A stretch of 64,000 nt of DNA from Cylindrodendrum hubeiense. Lineage: Eukaryota; Ascomycota; Sordariomycetes; Hypocreales; Nectriaceae. The notes beneath the pieces were generated by a model. The model had not been told where the DNA came from, did no database searches, and worked only from the letters and a program-made list of their open reading frames with translations. Numbering within the stretch: the stretch's first letter is position 1; every line of letters begins with the position of its first letter. A program made the translations under genes and the position numbers. The stretch lies in contig JAANBB010000013.1 in assembly GCA_014621425.1 (NCBI GenBank), positions 124,001 to 188,000 of the forward strand. The letters run 5' to 3'. Positions 11,735 through 21,695 of this stretch are shown here, piece after piece.

Positions 11735-11912
11735 TAGTGATTGAGATGAAATATGTTGTTTATTAGAAGGGTATTGGCTAGGATAGGCATGTGGGTGACT
11801 TAATCACAGCCTGTGCGATTACTATCACCTGTAATAAATAGTGATTGAGATGAGACATGTTGATCATCAGAAGATTATTGGCCAGGACAGGTCAAGTGAA
11901 TGACTTCATCAC
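11735..11912. repeat. Direct duplication of about 75 bp, period 104 bp, with transition-biased differences
   Basis: Segments starting at 11735 and 11839 both begin TAGTGATTGAGATG and align for about 75 bp. Most differences have T or A in the first copy where the second has C or G, for example GGCTAGGATAGG against GGCCAGGACAGG. That pattern resembles repeat-induced point mutation. Confidence 0.75.
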
Positions 11913-12108
11913 ACTCCCTCAGCTCCTTCTCAGAACGAAAGATCAAACAGATCTCAGGAAAAATTTAACTATGTATCTAAACGTGAAATATATAAGTCTA
12001 ATATCCCTCCCTAGTCGTTACTGCTATATCTCCCACCAACCTATCCTTCTCACAATTTGTCCAATTACCTCCTGAATATTCAAGTCATTCTGAATCACTT
12101 CAACCACA

Positions 12109-12906
12109 ATGCATTTATCATACGTCCTTGCTTTCCTCTCCGCCACGCAGGCAGCTCTCGCCAGCCCGCACACCCTCCAAGGCAGAGCAAACGAGGGAAC
12201 CACATGCGAAAGACCTCAGGTGTGCAAGCACTGGTACTTGACCGGTTTACATTCTTGCCAGAACGGATTCGAAAGAACGGATGCAGAAGTTAGGGGGTCT
12301 CTTCCTGGCAGCTACTGCGAGAGAGATTGCACGGCAAGTGAGCGCGCGGCTTGCACTGCAATCAAATGCAAAGACTTCGAGAGGGATTGTAACCTCTATC
12401 CCAAGAATCCAGGGTTGTGCGCGGACGCTCTCGCATGGTGTGATGGTCCGATTGGCACGCTCAAAAGCAACTGCTTGAAGAACACAAGAATTCAGACAAA
12501 GGTTACATATGATGAGGGGAAGCATCTCTGCATCCCCCAGGGCAAAAATGCGAACTCGCGAAAGGCTTTACCGCTACGTCTAGGCCCAGGCACTTCTTTC
12601 GTTGCCGAAGTCTACGATCCTTCTGTTAAAGACGGGTATTTGCAGATGAGTTGTCGCTATCCTTCCTATGCAGATGCCAAGATCTTAGCTGGGAAGGCTG
12701 CCAAGGTGACCGACGGTTGTGTTACGACTTTGGACATTGATGAGGGTAATACTGGATATGAGACGTACAATATCAAGTGTAAGAGTGCTAAGAATAAGTG
12801 GAAGGAGGTGGAAACTGCTCTTGGACAAGCATGCAGGGCTTTTAAGCCTTTTGGGAACTCTGCGCTGCATTTCACCCCATTGAAGTTCTCCGGACAACCT
12901 AAATAA
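12109..12906 (+). CDS. Cysteine-rich secreted protein of unknown function
   Basis: A single exon encodes 265 aa. Residues 1-18 form a signal peptide (MHLSYVLAF...ALAS). The mature part has 16 cysteines, an even number, most in the first 140 residues (CERPQVC, YCERDC, AWCDG), which suggests a disulfide-bonded extracellular protein. I recognise no family. A Lys-rich, charged C-terminal half follows. ATG 12109 sits in the context CACAATGC after a pyrimidine-rich leader. It is isolated between gene-poor DNA and the SMP-C2 gene. An effector-like role is possible but is inference only. Confidence 0.82.
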   Translation: MHLSYVLAFLSATQAALASPHTLQGRANEGTTCERPQVCKHWYLTGLHSCQNGFERTDAEVRGSLPGSYCERDCTASERAACTAIKCKDFERDCNLYPKNPGLCADALAWCDGPIGTLKSNCLKNTRIQTKVTYDEGKHLCIPQGKNANSRKALPLRLGPGTSFVAEVYDPSVKDGYLQMSCRYPSYADAKILAGKAAKVTDGCVTTLDIDEGNTGYETYNIKCKSAKNKWKEVETALGQACRAFKPFGNSALHFTPLKFSGQPK

Positions 12907-13318
12907 TGGGGTTTAGGCTGGTGCTATGGGACCAGCTGGGGTTTTATTGCAGTCTCTGCTATCTGATAATTAGCACCTATTTAAGGCTCGAACTTTAGCC
13001 ACCTAAATGGAATAGACAATGCTTTCCCCCCTTTTTCAATCCATATTAAACAACCATTTTTCTACGTCTATCTTAGCCTGAGACACGTTCCAACTATTAG
13101 TTTAGAGGCCCCGAAAATCCCGATTAGTATCCACGACAAGAGGAGGGAGCTACCCGGAATATCCCTCAACAGTGTTCAAAACATGGGATTGCCTACACTG
13201 ATCTCGAAATTTTGCTCATGCGAGGGAAAGAGTAGTCCATTGCTTGCTAGGTCCATATTGGTCAATTTTGCCCGTCACGCCATTTCGTAGGGTTGAATAC
13301 ATATTCTTCTCTTCAAAA
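12907..13318. other. Convergent 3' flank, nothing recognised
   Basis: Terminal region between the convergent cysteine-rich gene and SMP-C2 gene. No structure was seen beyond AT-rich 3' sequence. Confidence 0.55.
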
Positions 13319-14999
13319 TCACTCGGCCAGCTGCAATCCGCGAAGTGACACCTGAGCCCTCACCGCTGCACCAGACCCTACGTCAAATTCCTCCGCGAGG
13401 GACATACCGGGGGCATCCGCTACGCTTGCAAACTGAACCTCGTAGCTGCCCGCCTCCTCCGCTCCGTTCATTAGCGTCAGCTTAAAACTCGGCGGGTCGG
13501 CAATGATGTCGGCCGTGATGGGGAACCGAAAGGCTGTATCAAAGGCGGGGTTGAAAATGTCTGTTCCTGGGCTGTAGGTCTTGCCAGGCGTGACAAACTC
13601 CTTGTCGCCCCATGATACCTTGACGCTAGGGTTGAGCTCGTCGCGTTGGCCTGACAGTCCGACGACGCCAGCAATGAGCACAGAGGCAAGCCCGCAGATT
13701 TGCCCCTCGCTTTGGCTCTCGGTGGCCGAAATACTGTCAGCATCGCCAATAAAGTTATAGAACTTGGCATGCACTGTCAGCTTGCTTTCGGTGGGCTGGC
13801 CTTTGTGGACAAGAGTGAGCTCTTGGGTGCCACCGGCCAAAAGAATCTGCCTGACTGTCGTGGCAGCGATGCCAATGTCGTCGTCTCCGCCAATATCGTC
13901 GTCCTGCACGTCAATAGTGATACATTGGTCATGATCTGTGACGAGGAAGTCGTGTGTCTCGTTCCACTCCGGATCGTGATTGTTCTTTTGGGTCGACGTG
14001 CGCCACTCCCCCTCGGCACCGACGTTGACTTCGCAATAGCAATCAGGAACGTCTTTGACGAGCTTTTCCAGGAATCTCTTGGCTCCGCTCTTCTTTGGGC
14101 CTGTTAGCCCGGTAGCGGCGCCAATCGTGAGGCGAATGACACCGAGGTGATGTTGAACGGTCTTGAAGTAGTCGTTGGAAGCGTCGAGCTTGACGAGGAA
14201 GCGGTTGGGCAGGACCGCCATGGAAGCAATGATGTTGAGAATGACCTTGCGAACGGCCTTGTCGATTAGGGAAAAGTCGGCGAGATTGGCGGCGTCAGTG
14301 AAGTCGAGTTCAAGAGTCGGCGGGTTGATGAATGCGACCTGGGCGGCTCCAATCTGGTGACGTTTGGTATTAGCGTCTGATACAGCACGTTGTTGACCCA
14401 GCTTGAGCTCATACCAAAGGGATGATGTTGGTCAAGGGACAGAGCAAGACTGACAGTCTTCCCTTCAATTTCACGTGCTCGATTCCCTATTAAGTCGATA
14501 CCCAGTCAGACATAGAGAGTAACCGCCGTTGGCAGATGGCGGTGAATGTTTACCACTTTGGGCACCATTGTGCCTTCGAGCTCGAAATCGCACCGGCCGT
14601 CCCATTCCAAGTCCATGTCAAGCTTGATGCCTTGGGCTTCGGTCTTGTGAACATCTACGTGAGAGAGATGGATTGGAGTGGGCCCAAAGTCCAGCTTGAC
14701 AAAGCGTAGCGTCGAGAGAGGGCCGGGGAGCATGGAAGCCAGCATGGGCTCGACCACCTGCTTGATCATTTTGCCGCCGGCGACGTTGATGTTGGGCCAT
14801 AGCTGGGCGATGATGTCGTTGAGGAAGCCTTGCCAAATGTGAGCGAGATGATGCTAGCCAGTCAGGCAGGTGACGGGGAAGCGAATGTGAATGCGGAATC
14901 GAGGATATAGCATCGTGAACGGTGAGACTCGGAGGGGAGCGTCTAACCTGCGGATTCCGTGCCTCCAGAGGCGGTCAACGTGTCGACGAGAGAGGCCAT
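13319..14999 (-). CDS. SMP-domain and tandem C2-domain protein (extended-synaptotagmin/tricalbin-like, no membrane anchor)
   Basis: Four exons are inferred: 14999-14948, 14828-14554, 14486-14415 and 14353-13319, giving 477 aa. The first acceptor (CAAG) is weak but is the only one keeping frame; it yields TESAGFLNDIIAQLWPN. Residues about 18-190 are the SMP lipid-transfer domain (LPGPLSTLRFVKLDFGPTP, MDLEWDG). Two C2-like domains follow (GVIRLTIGAATGL with NNHDPEWNE and DVQDDD; then a second ending MSLAEEFDVG). Acidic Ca2+-site residues are visible in the first C2. Extended synaptotagmins tether ER to plasma membrane through an N-terminal hairpin, which is absent here, so this is probably soluble or peripheral. 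Confidence 0.82.
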
Positions 15000-15705
15000 G
15001 ATGGGCGAGGGCGGTCTGTTTGATGGGTTGGGAAAAGGATAGAGAGGGAAAGAAAGAAGAAGATTACAAAAGAGGGCGGAATAGAAGCGGCCGCAACAAG
15101 GTCTTGATATACGTGATACGTGTTGATGACGATGGAGCTGGAGGTTTTGCGGGGTTTGACGATGTTTGGTGCTTGTCAGCTGAGGAGCGCAGCAGCCCGA
15201 CGCCCTGACGTCATTGCCAACTCAGAGGTCGCACATTAGCCCAGTTCCGCAGCCCTAAGAGCGCTATAGTAAATGCCCCAGTAGCGCTATAGCAGATGCC
15301 CTACAAGTGCCATTGTGATATCTAAAGTACTATTATATTAGAGTGTATAAATATCTTCTAATATACTTGTGAGAATTCACTGTATAGCAGGGCCGCTTGT
15401 GGATTTCACAATTTCCGAGACTTTGTCTATTTGCGGTTTCTGCGGACCTTGCCCAATGTACCCAATGTACGAGTGTAGACTCACGCGCTTCTGGTACGTA
15501 GCACAGAATCCTTGACGTCACTAAACATGACCTGAAACGTTGCAGAGCAAGTGTTGGTACTTTTATGATATCATGACAGTCTGACAGAGAAGGATCTGCT
15601 GTCAGGTAGCCTCCCTCAGATGAGTCAAACAAATAACATAAACCACACCCCTGTCTCTGTTTTCTTTTACAATCACTCATCCGTCCGTCCCAGTTATCTG
15701 GACAT
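15000..15705. other. Intergenic region between SMP-C2 and Zn2Cys6 genes
   Basis: Promoter of the SMP-C2 gene on the left and 3' flank of the regulator on the right. A small direct duplication (AGCGCTATAGTAAATGCCCC and a near copy) occurs around 15258-15302, and CCCAATGTA is doubled near 15453. No gene is supported. Confidence 0.55.
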
Positions 15706-17391
15706 TCAAGCCGGATTCTTAAATCCCTGGTCATCTTGAAAAAGATCTGGAACAAATAGCTGATTAACGTCGAAATATGGGAGCGTGGATAAGTCTTCCG
15801 CCAAGCTATCCAACCATGTGATGTTGTCCGGCTGTTGATTTTCAAGCCCATCATCAGTGTATTGAGGTTGAACCATTGGAAACAGGTCCAGAAGCTCACC
15901 CAGAGCCGAAGCGGACTGTTCCTTCCACCTCTTGTGTAGCAAGATTAACAAGGATGCCGTTTTCAATGCTTCTCGGGTTGCATCCGTATTGTAAACTTGT
16001 GCCACATTGCTAAGGCACTGCATTGCGTCTCTAAGTCGAGATACAGAGGCATTGCTGTCAATAGCAAGTAACAAGCAGACGATCTGAAAGGGTACATTTG
16101 CCATATGATGCCAAGGTGCCCGGTCATCTAGGATACTTTGAGCAGCCAGGATCCCTTTTGAGGCAAGCGCTAGCATCTGTTCAAGGACCGTCCCAGTGAA
16201 AGATTTGTTCACTACTTGCAACCGGCGACATAAACAAAGAGCCAAGTTGACCTGAGCGAGGACCGATGTTGGGATTGAGTGAACGCGGCTAAGCACTGCA
16301 CTGAGAGTAGTTTCTAGTTCGCAAGCGTCGGGTGCCTTTTCGGGATCGAGAATTGCGGAATATGGAAGAAGCTCCATCAACTCGGCGGTATAGTCACCAA
16401 GCCTTTCAGAAGGCATTATGACTGTTGCATTGCACAGGGTAACCCTTGAACGGCCCATGTCAAAAGACAGCCAGATATTGAGATGCTGTGAGACAGCCAC
16501 CAGCCGTCTTCGAAGTTCTGAGTCCACCTCCGCCTGGGTTGATGGAAGAACCGATTCAGCTGACGGCTCGCAATGCAAACCAGCTGCCTCGACCATGTGC
16601 ATCAGTATACAGCTGGCCATCCACGCAGAATGATGAGACTCAGCAAATCTCAAGTACACAACCCGAAGTACCCATGCTGTGACACTAGCTGCAGATGGGA
16701 TCTCGGAAAGCTTTTGCTCAAGAATGACTCTCGAGGACTCGACCAGATTGAACTCAACCGCGATAGGCTGCACATGAGAAAATAGACACCCGAGAGCTGC
16801 TATACCGCACAGAACAGCGTCTTGCACTTCATCAACAATCTGGACCGCCCACCTGCGCTCAATCTGTTGGTCGATATCTTGGCGGTTAATGAAGCCATAC
16901 GTCGGGTCTATCTTGTCGAAATAAACGGCTGCAAGATTGTGCATCTCAGCCTCCGACAACATGTCTGTGATAGACTGGGAGAAGGGGATGAGCCCTGTAC
17001 GGCGTGCTCCGAGAAAGGCATTCCACGCAAAAGTATGAAGTCGTGGAGCATCTTTTGGGTTCAGTCTCAGGGCCAGCTTTCTGATGAAAGCAGCCCCGGA
17101 ATTCGCCTCCAGAGAACGAATTTGCCCGCGCGTAGTCGCTGGTGATTGTGTGCTTTCTCTAACTGCAGGCTGTATTCGTGGCGGCGTTGGCGGAGAACTG
17201 TCGACCAGGTCCTGGTCCCGTGTGAGACCCCTCGTAGCTTTTCTTTTGTTTCCAACGGTTCCTAGATAGGTACAGTCGTACTCAAAGCGCACGCAGGTAG
17301 CGCATGGATGGGCGCCATCGCACTTGCGCTTGAGCTCTCGACATGTCTTGCATGCCAGCCTTGAACGTTTACGACCCTGTACCCCAGACAT
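15706..17391 (-). CDS. Zn2Cys6 fungal transcription factor
   Basis: One intronless frame of 561 aa. The N-terminal binuclear cluster fits C-x2-C-x6-C-x5-C-x2-C-x6-C (CKTCRELKRKC, then HPCATC, ending YDC) at residues 14-40, preceded by a basic RKRSR patch. A fungal-specific middle-homology domain follows (YFDKIDPTYGFINRQ, then LRRRLVAVSQHLNIWLSFD), with an acidic C-terminus. It is divergent from the monocarboxylate-type transporter, sharing a 497-bp promoter that carries an array of CGG triplets. Regulation of that neighbour, and possibly of itself, is likely but inferred. Confidence 0.92.
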   Translation of the reverse strand: MSGVQGRKRSRLACKTCRELKRKCDGAHPCATCVRFEYDCTYLGTVGNKRKATRGLTRDQDLVDSSPPTPPRIQPAVRESTQSPATTRGQIRSLEANSGAAFIRKLALRLNPKDAPRLHTFAWNAFLGARRTGLIPFSQSITDMLSEAEMHNLAAVYFDKIDPTYGFINRQDIDQQIERRWAVQIVDEVQDAVLCGIAALGCLFSHVQPIAVEFNLVESSRVILEQKLSEIPSAASVTAWVLRVVYLRFAESHHSAWMASCILMHMVEAAGLHCEPSAESVLPSTQAEVDSELRRRLVAVSQHLNIWLSFDMGRSRVTLCNATVIMPSERLGDYTAELMELLPYSAILDPEKAPDACELETTLSAVLSRVHSIPTSVLAQVNLALCLCRRLQVVNKSFTGTVLEQMLALASKGILAAQSILDDRAPWHHMANVPFQIVCLLLAIDSNASVSRLRDAMQCLSNVAQVYNTDATREALKTASLLILLHKRWKEQSASALGELLDLFPMVQPQYTDDGLENQQPDNITWLDSLAEDLSTLPYFDVNQLFVPDLFQDDQGFKNPA

Positions 17392-17888
17392 TGGGCCCCT
17401 GTAAACGAGGACCGCTAATCAGTGCGTGCTTGACCAACCAGCAGTTGGCACAATCGAGGTCTTTGCAGTGGTGCCCTGCTATGCAGGGAATAATGAGCGA
17501 TGTTGAAATGGCGCTGAGCACTGCACTGCGTTACGGAATGAATGACGTGGCGGCGCTGGTAAGATGAACGGATACAGCGGTAATGACGGCTGTGACGGCT
17601 ATAGCGGTAATATCGGCGATGGCGGCAATAGCGGGAGTGATGGGAGCAGCAGGATATCTGCTATTACGAATCCGGCTTTCCTCTCTGACTGTGAAAGTAA
17701 CGCGAAGAGTATTCATTAGGGGATTTTACTCTTCTGCAATACTTAAATCGACCAGATCCGGAATTTTGGAAGTAATCAGGAAACCCACACCTCTCATCCA
17801 TTATCGTGGAAGCCTTCGTCAAGCCCACCTCATCACAAAGATCTACACCCCGACAAGCCGAGTTAAGACAGTGTCCCAGTCCTTCACA
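17392..17888. promoter_or_regulatory. Divergent promoter between Zn2Cys6 factor and monocarboxylate-type transporter
   Basis: Both start codons face away from this 497-bp stretch. It contains the CGG-N6 array at 17569-17634, about 180 bp upstream of the regulator ATG and 255 bp upstream of the transporter ATG. The transporter frame is also open upstream of its ATG through part of this region, which I treat as chance. Confidence 0.7.
17569..17634 (+). promoter_or_regulatory. Array of eight CGG half-sites at exact 9-bp spacing
   Basis: CGG occurs at 17569, 17578, 17587, 17596, 17605, 17614, 17623 and 17632, always separated by six bases. Adjacent pairs form CGG-N6-CGG direct repeats. Three of them (CGGCTATAGCGG, CGGTAATATCGG, CGGCAATAGCGG) fit CGGNNNTANCGG, the known target of the yeast Zn2Cys6 protein Hap1. 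It may be an operator array for the neighbouring regulator or simply a minisatellite. Confidence 0.6.
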
Positions 17889-19169
17889 ATGCCACTTACC
17901 AGGAAGATGGAACATGAAGACACGTCATCGATTGATTTGGAACAGTCAGCCCAGACACAATCCAAGACTGCACCTCCTGACGGGGGCAGCACGGCATGGG
18001 CCCAGGTCATATGTATGCACATTGTGTTTTTCAACACCTGGGGCCTCGCCAACGGCTACGGTATTTTTCAACAATATTACTTGCAGAGATTCGACCAGTC
18101 AGAGTCATCTATCTCGTGGATTGGAAGTGTCCAGATATTTTTCCTGTTCTTCATTGGCGTTGTTTCAGGGCGTTTGACTGACGCAGGCCATTTCCGCGTC
18201 ACGTTTGCGTGCGGCGTCTTTCTTCAGGTGCTGGGGCTCTTCATGACATCTCTATGCGAAACCTATTGGCAAGTCTTCCTGGCGCAGGCCGTATGTCTTG
18301 GCATTGGGAATGGCTGCGCATTCTGTCCAGCCCTGGCTGTTCTATCACAATATTTCGACAGAAAGCGATCCTTGGCCGTTGGGTTGGCTGCAGCTGGCGC
18401 AGCCGTGGGTGGCTTGGTGTATCCAGTCATGCTCAATTGGTTGATATTTCACGACAATTTGGGCTTTCCCTGGACATTACGCATCATGGCCTTTCTAATG
18501 CTCGCAACTTACCTCCCTTGTCTCGTTTGGATGAGACCACGCCTGCCACCACGGAAAACCGGGCCGTTGATAGACGGCTCTGCTTTCAGAGAGCTGCCTT
18601 TCATTTTCTTCTCTCTGAGTATGTTCTTGAACTTCTGGGGTCTTTATTTCGCATTCTTCTACTTGGGAACCTTTGCTCGCGACCAGATTGGAGTTGGTGA
18701 ACCCATTTACTTACTTATGATCCTCAATGGCATCGGCGTTGTAGGACGTGTTATTCCAAATCTCATCGCCGACAGATGGACTGGAGTACTCAACATATTG
18801 ATTGTTTTGAGCTTCGCAGCTAGCTTACTTGTGTATTGCTGGGCTGCCGTCGACACACGAGGAGGGCTAGTGGTATTTGCCGTGATCTACGGGTTACTTG
18901 CGGCCGCGCTGCAAGCTCTGTTTCCAGCCGCTGTGACAACGATGACGCCTGATCCCAGTAGGACTGGTACGCGTGTGGGTATGGTTTTAGGGTTCGTCAG
19001 CTTTGCAAACTTGACTGGTCCGGCTATTTGTGGCGAATTGATAAGGAGACAGGGCGGGAGCTACCTGGGAGCCCAGATGTTTGCTGCTTCTTCAATTTTC
19101 TTAGGTGCCATGATGGCCTTGGCAGCAAGAATCGCAAAGACGGGGTTTGTAATAAGAGCTAAAGTTTGA
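17889..19169 (+). CDS. MFS transporter, monocarboxylate-porter (MCT) type
   Basis: A single exon of 426 aa. ATG 17889 is preferred because fungal MCT-type carriers start with a short acidic tail followed by PPDGGSTAWAQV, seen here at residues 29-40; an earlier in-frame ATG at 17583 would add a low-complexity extension. About twelve membrane segments follow, with the family pattern WGLANGYGIFQQYY, SWIGSVQIF, a first-loop GRLTDAGHFR and QYFDRKRSLAVGLAAAGAAVGG. It probably carries a small organic acid, sugar acid or related solute across the plasma membrane; the substrate is unknown. It is divergent from the Zn2Cys6 gene at 15706-17391. Confidence 0.9.
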   Translation: MPLTRKMEHEDTSSIDLEQSAQTQSKTAPPDGGSTAWAQVICMHIVFFNTWGLANGYGIFQQYYLQRFDQSESSISWIGSVQIFFLFFIGVVSGRLTDAGHFRVTFACGVFLQVLGLFMTSLCETYWQVFLAQAVCLGIGNGCAFCPALAVLSQYFDRKRSLAVGLAAAGAAVGGLVYPVMLNWLIFHDNLGFPWTLRIMAFLMLATYLPCLVWMRPRLPPRKTGPLIDGSAFRELPFIFFSLSMFLNFWGLYFAFFYLGTFARDQIGVGEPIYLLMILNGIGVVGRVIPNLIADRWTGVLNILIVLSFAASLLVYCWAAVDTRGGLVVFAVIYGLLAAALQALFPAAVTTMTPDPSRTGTRVGMVLGFVSFANLTGPAICGELIRRQGGSYLGAQMFAASSIFLGAMMALAARIAKTGFVIRAKV

Positions 19170-20108
19170 GAGCTTCAATAGGTGAACACGGATACATTGT
19201 ACTAGTATATCATAAAACAGAATCCATCATTCTTGACAAGAGCGAGAAATGGTATCGGTGCTGTAGTGCAGTGTCTATTTGGCTCCGTTGGTCATTGATC
19301 GCCAGTATCTTGGCGCAAAGTGCACGTGGAGAGACCGCCGGAGCAGTAGGGCCACACGAGTCATTATCGGTCTTATATCAACCGACAAGCCGGAAGTTAT
19401 GCACCGGGGTAGCCTTTGCCTGGATTTCTTCGGCGCCGGTATCCCCGACCTGGGCTTTGTGCAGACAGCGCTGCTCGCAATAGTTATCATTGGTGCGCTT
19501 GTTTAGCTCGGTCGTAGTGATGGGACTCTGTGTCGGACCCGAGCCCACCTGACGTCCAATTTCACAACCAGAATGCAGACAAGGGGCGATCCCCCGCAAT
19601 AACGGAGCCACTGACCCTTTGCAGTTAGTGAGAGACCATGATCAACTGGTCAATCAAGGAACTGATGAACAGGATTCGGTTCATGATCCGCTATGCCGAG
19701 TTGGTAGCTGGTAATGTAACCCCCGCTTGCGAGTACAGTGTTGGTCCTGGGCTCGTGAGCTCTCTCGGAAAAGTGCCAGCTGCCCAATCTCCCGATGCCC
19801 GTCGTGCACCCCGGATTTGTGGTATGGGCGACTTCATCCATTGCGGGGTGCTGGGATTCGGCCTGCCACACCGTCTCGGCAGCCAGCTTCTGGCATTCGC
19901 CCACAATCCGATGCATTGCAAGTTGTAACGGCTCCATACGAAAGCCCGGAGTAAATGCCATCCGAAAAATATGCCGGTAATCATATGATTGATGCGAATA
20001 TTCGAGACGATACGATTATAAGGAACTCGCTTTCGCTCTGCGATAAACACCACCACAGCAATACCGGCCCAGAGGCAGGATAACCAACTATCATCAACTG
20101 CAGCAATC
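19170..20108. other. Intergenic region upstream of sugar transporter
   Basis: About 0.94 kb holding the MCT 3' flank and the promoter of the next transporter. A minus-strand open frame covers part of it but shows no family features, so it is not called. Nothing else was recognised. Confidence 0.55.
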
Positions 20109-21695
20109 ATGGCCGACAGCATTCACGAAAACGAATTCGAGGGCCTTGAGCTCAAGGACATGATCCCAAAAGATCGCAAGCCCTGGTACAAAGATGGAAC
20201 CCTCATCAAGCTCAACACGCTGCTGCTGTGCGCACTTCTCACCCAAACAGCCACTGGCTTCGACGCAAGCATGATCAATGGCATGCAATCCTTGCCGCAG
20301 TGGCAGAAATTCTTTGGTGAGCCTACGGGCTCTCGACTCGGCGCCATGACATTTGGTCCCACTGGTGGTGTTCTGATATCCGTCTTGATTTCGTCTCAAC
20401 TCTGCGATGCATTCGGTCGCAGATGGCCAATTTTTGGTGGTTCGTTGATCATCATCTTCGGCTCTATTATCCAGGCAGCCTCCATGAACTATGCCATGTT
20501 CGTCGCTTCTCGCTTCTTGGTTGGATTTGGCCTCGGAATCGTCTCGGTGGCTGCACCTCCTCTGCTTTCCGAGGTAGCTTATCCCACGCACCGAGGCAAA
20601 CTGGTCTCCTTCTACCTCACGTCTTGGCCATTGGGATCGCTGATCGCTGCATGGACTACGTACGGGAGTTTCCAAATGCACGATTCCTCCTGGAGTTGGA
20701 GACTGCCGAGTCTCCTGCAATGCGTCTTCTCCGTCGTCCAGGTTGTTCTCAGCTTGTTCGCGCCAGAATCCCCTCGATGGCTCATCTACAAGGGACGAAA
20801 CAAGGAAGCTTTCGACTTCTTTGTTAAGTACCATGCTAATGGTGATGCCAATTCACCTCTGGCACGATTCGAGATGGCGGAGATCACGGCGACTTTGGAA
20901 ATGGAAAAGTTGCAGCAGAAATCTCGTTGGAGCGAGTGGGTTTCCACCAAAGGCAATCAACATCGTCTCTTCCTCGCCCTCTACATCCCGGCCATGATGC
21001 AGTGGTCCGGAAATGCTCTTACATCTTACTACCTCGCCAAGGTGCTCAATTCCATCAACATTACCAACTCCAGAACCCAGCTCATCGTCAATGGATGCAT
21101 GTCCCTCTGGGGCTTCCTTGTGGCTTGCGTCTTTGCCTCGTTAGTCGACAAAGCAGGTCGTCGCCGCCTGTTTATCTGCGGCATGACAGGAATGGGTCTC
21201 ACGTATATTGTTTGGACTGTCTGCTCTGCAATCAACGAGGAGACGGGTTTCAAGCATACTGGCTATGCTGGTGCAGTTTTGTCCATGATCTTCCTCTACT
21301 CGGCGTTTTATCACGTCTGCTCTCCCGTCCCCCCGACTTATATCATGGAAGTGGTTCCGTATTCACTGCGATCAAAGGCGTCTATGCTCTACCAGTTGAC
21401 AGGCAATCTGGCTGGCATCTACAACAGCTTTGCAAACCCCGTCGCCATGGACGCAATTACTTGGAAGTACTACATTGTGTGGTGCGTTGTAATCGCCGTC
21501 CACCTTACCCTCATTTACTTCTTTTTCCCGGAAACGAAAGGTCGTGGTCTTGAAGAGGTGGCGGTGGTTTTCGATGGCCCAGATGCGCTTGTGGGTGCCA
21601 ATGCTATGAAGCAGATGGGGCTCAACAACGGGGATGACGCTCTGGCGTACGGAGAAAAGGGAAAGACAGGGGCGGAGCAAGTGGATCGAGTTTGA
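20109..21695 (+). CDS. MFS sugar transporter (hexose/lactose-permease type)
   Basis: An intronless 528-aa frame with twelve predicted membrane segments and hallmarks of the sugar-porter family: TGFDASMINGMQSLPQW in TM1, DAFGRRWPIFGG in loop 2-3, APESPRWLIYKGR after TM6, DKAGRRRLF in loop 8-9, and FFPETKGRGLEEV after TM12. A cytosolic, charged C-terminus follows. This group includes fungal lactose permease-like carriers and imports mono- or disaccharides with protons. It lies just upstream of, and in line with, a Zn2Cys6 regulator and near GH88, so import of pectin-derived oligosaccharides is a reasonable guess. Confidence 0.93.
   Translation: MADSIHENEFEGLELKDMIPKDRKPWYKDGTLIKLNTLLLCALLTQTATGFDASMINGMQSLPQWQKFFGEPTGSRLGAMTFGPTGGVLISVLISSQLCDAFGRRWPIFGGSLIIIFGSIIQAASMNYAMFVASRFLVGFGLGIVSVAAPPLLSEVAYPTHRGKLVSFYLTSWPLGSLIAAWTTYGSFQMHDSSWSWRLPSLLQCVFSVVQVVLSLFAPESPRWLIYKGRNKEAFDFFVKYHANGDANSPLARFEMAEITATLEMEKLQQKSRWSEWVSTKGNQHRLFLALYIPAMMQWSGNALTSYYLAKVLNSINITNSRTQLIVNGCMSLWGFLVACVFASLVDKAGRRRLFICGMTGMGLTYIVWTVCSAINEETGFKHTGYAGAVLSMIFLYSAFYHVCSPVPPTYIMEVVPYSLRSKASMLYQLTGNLAGIYNSFANPVAMDAITWKYYIVWCVVIAVHLTLIYFFFPETKGRGLEEVAVVFDGPDALVGANAMKQMGLNNGDDALAYGEKGKTGAEQVDRV

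Larger units (their letters stand above)
10043..12108. other. Gene-poor stretch of about 2 kb with repeats
   Basis: No supported gene. A TATA-like element (CTATATAAATATG) near 10788 precedes only a small unconvincing open frame. The stretch holds the inverted repeat at 11103-11247 and the direct duplication at 11735-11912. The minus strand at about 11346-11140 reads as protein-like sequence with stops, possibly an old remnant. Confidence 0.5.

Noticed and set aside
17583..17888. N-terminal extension of the monocarboxylate-type transporter to an earlier ATG
   Set aside because: It would translate the CGG-repeat tract into an Ala/Ile-rich segment; family proteins begin near the acidic tail at 17889.
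19691..20122. 143-codon minus-strand open frame upstream of the sugar transporter
   Set aside because: It overlaps the transporter start, has no family motif, and looks like promoter DNA read in a chance frame.
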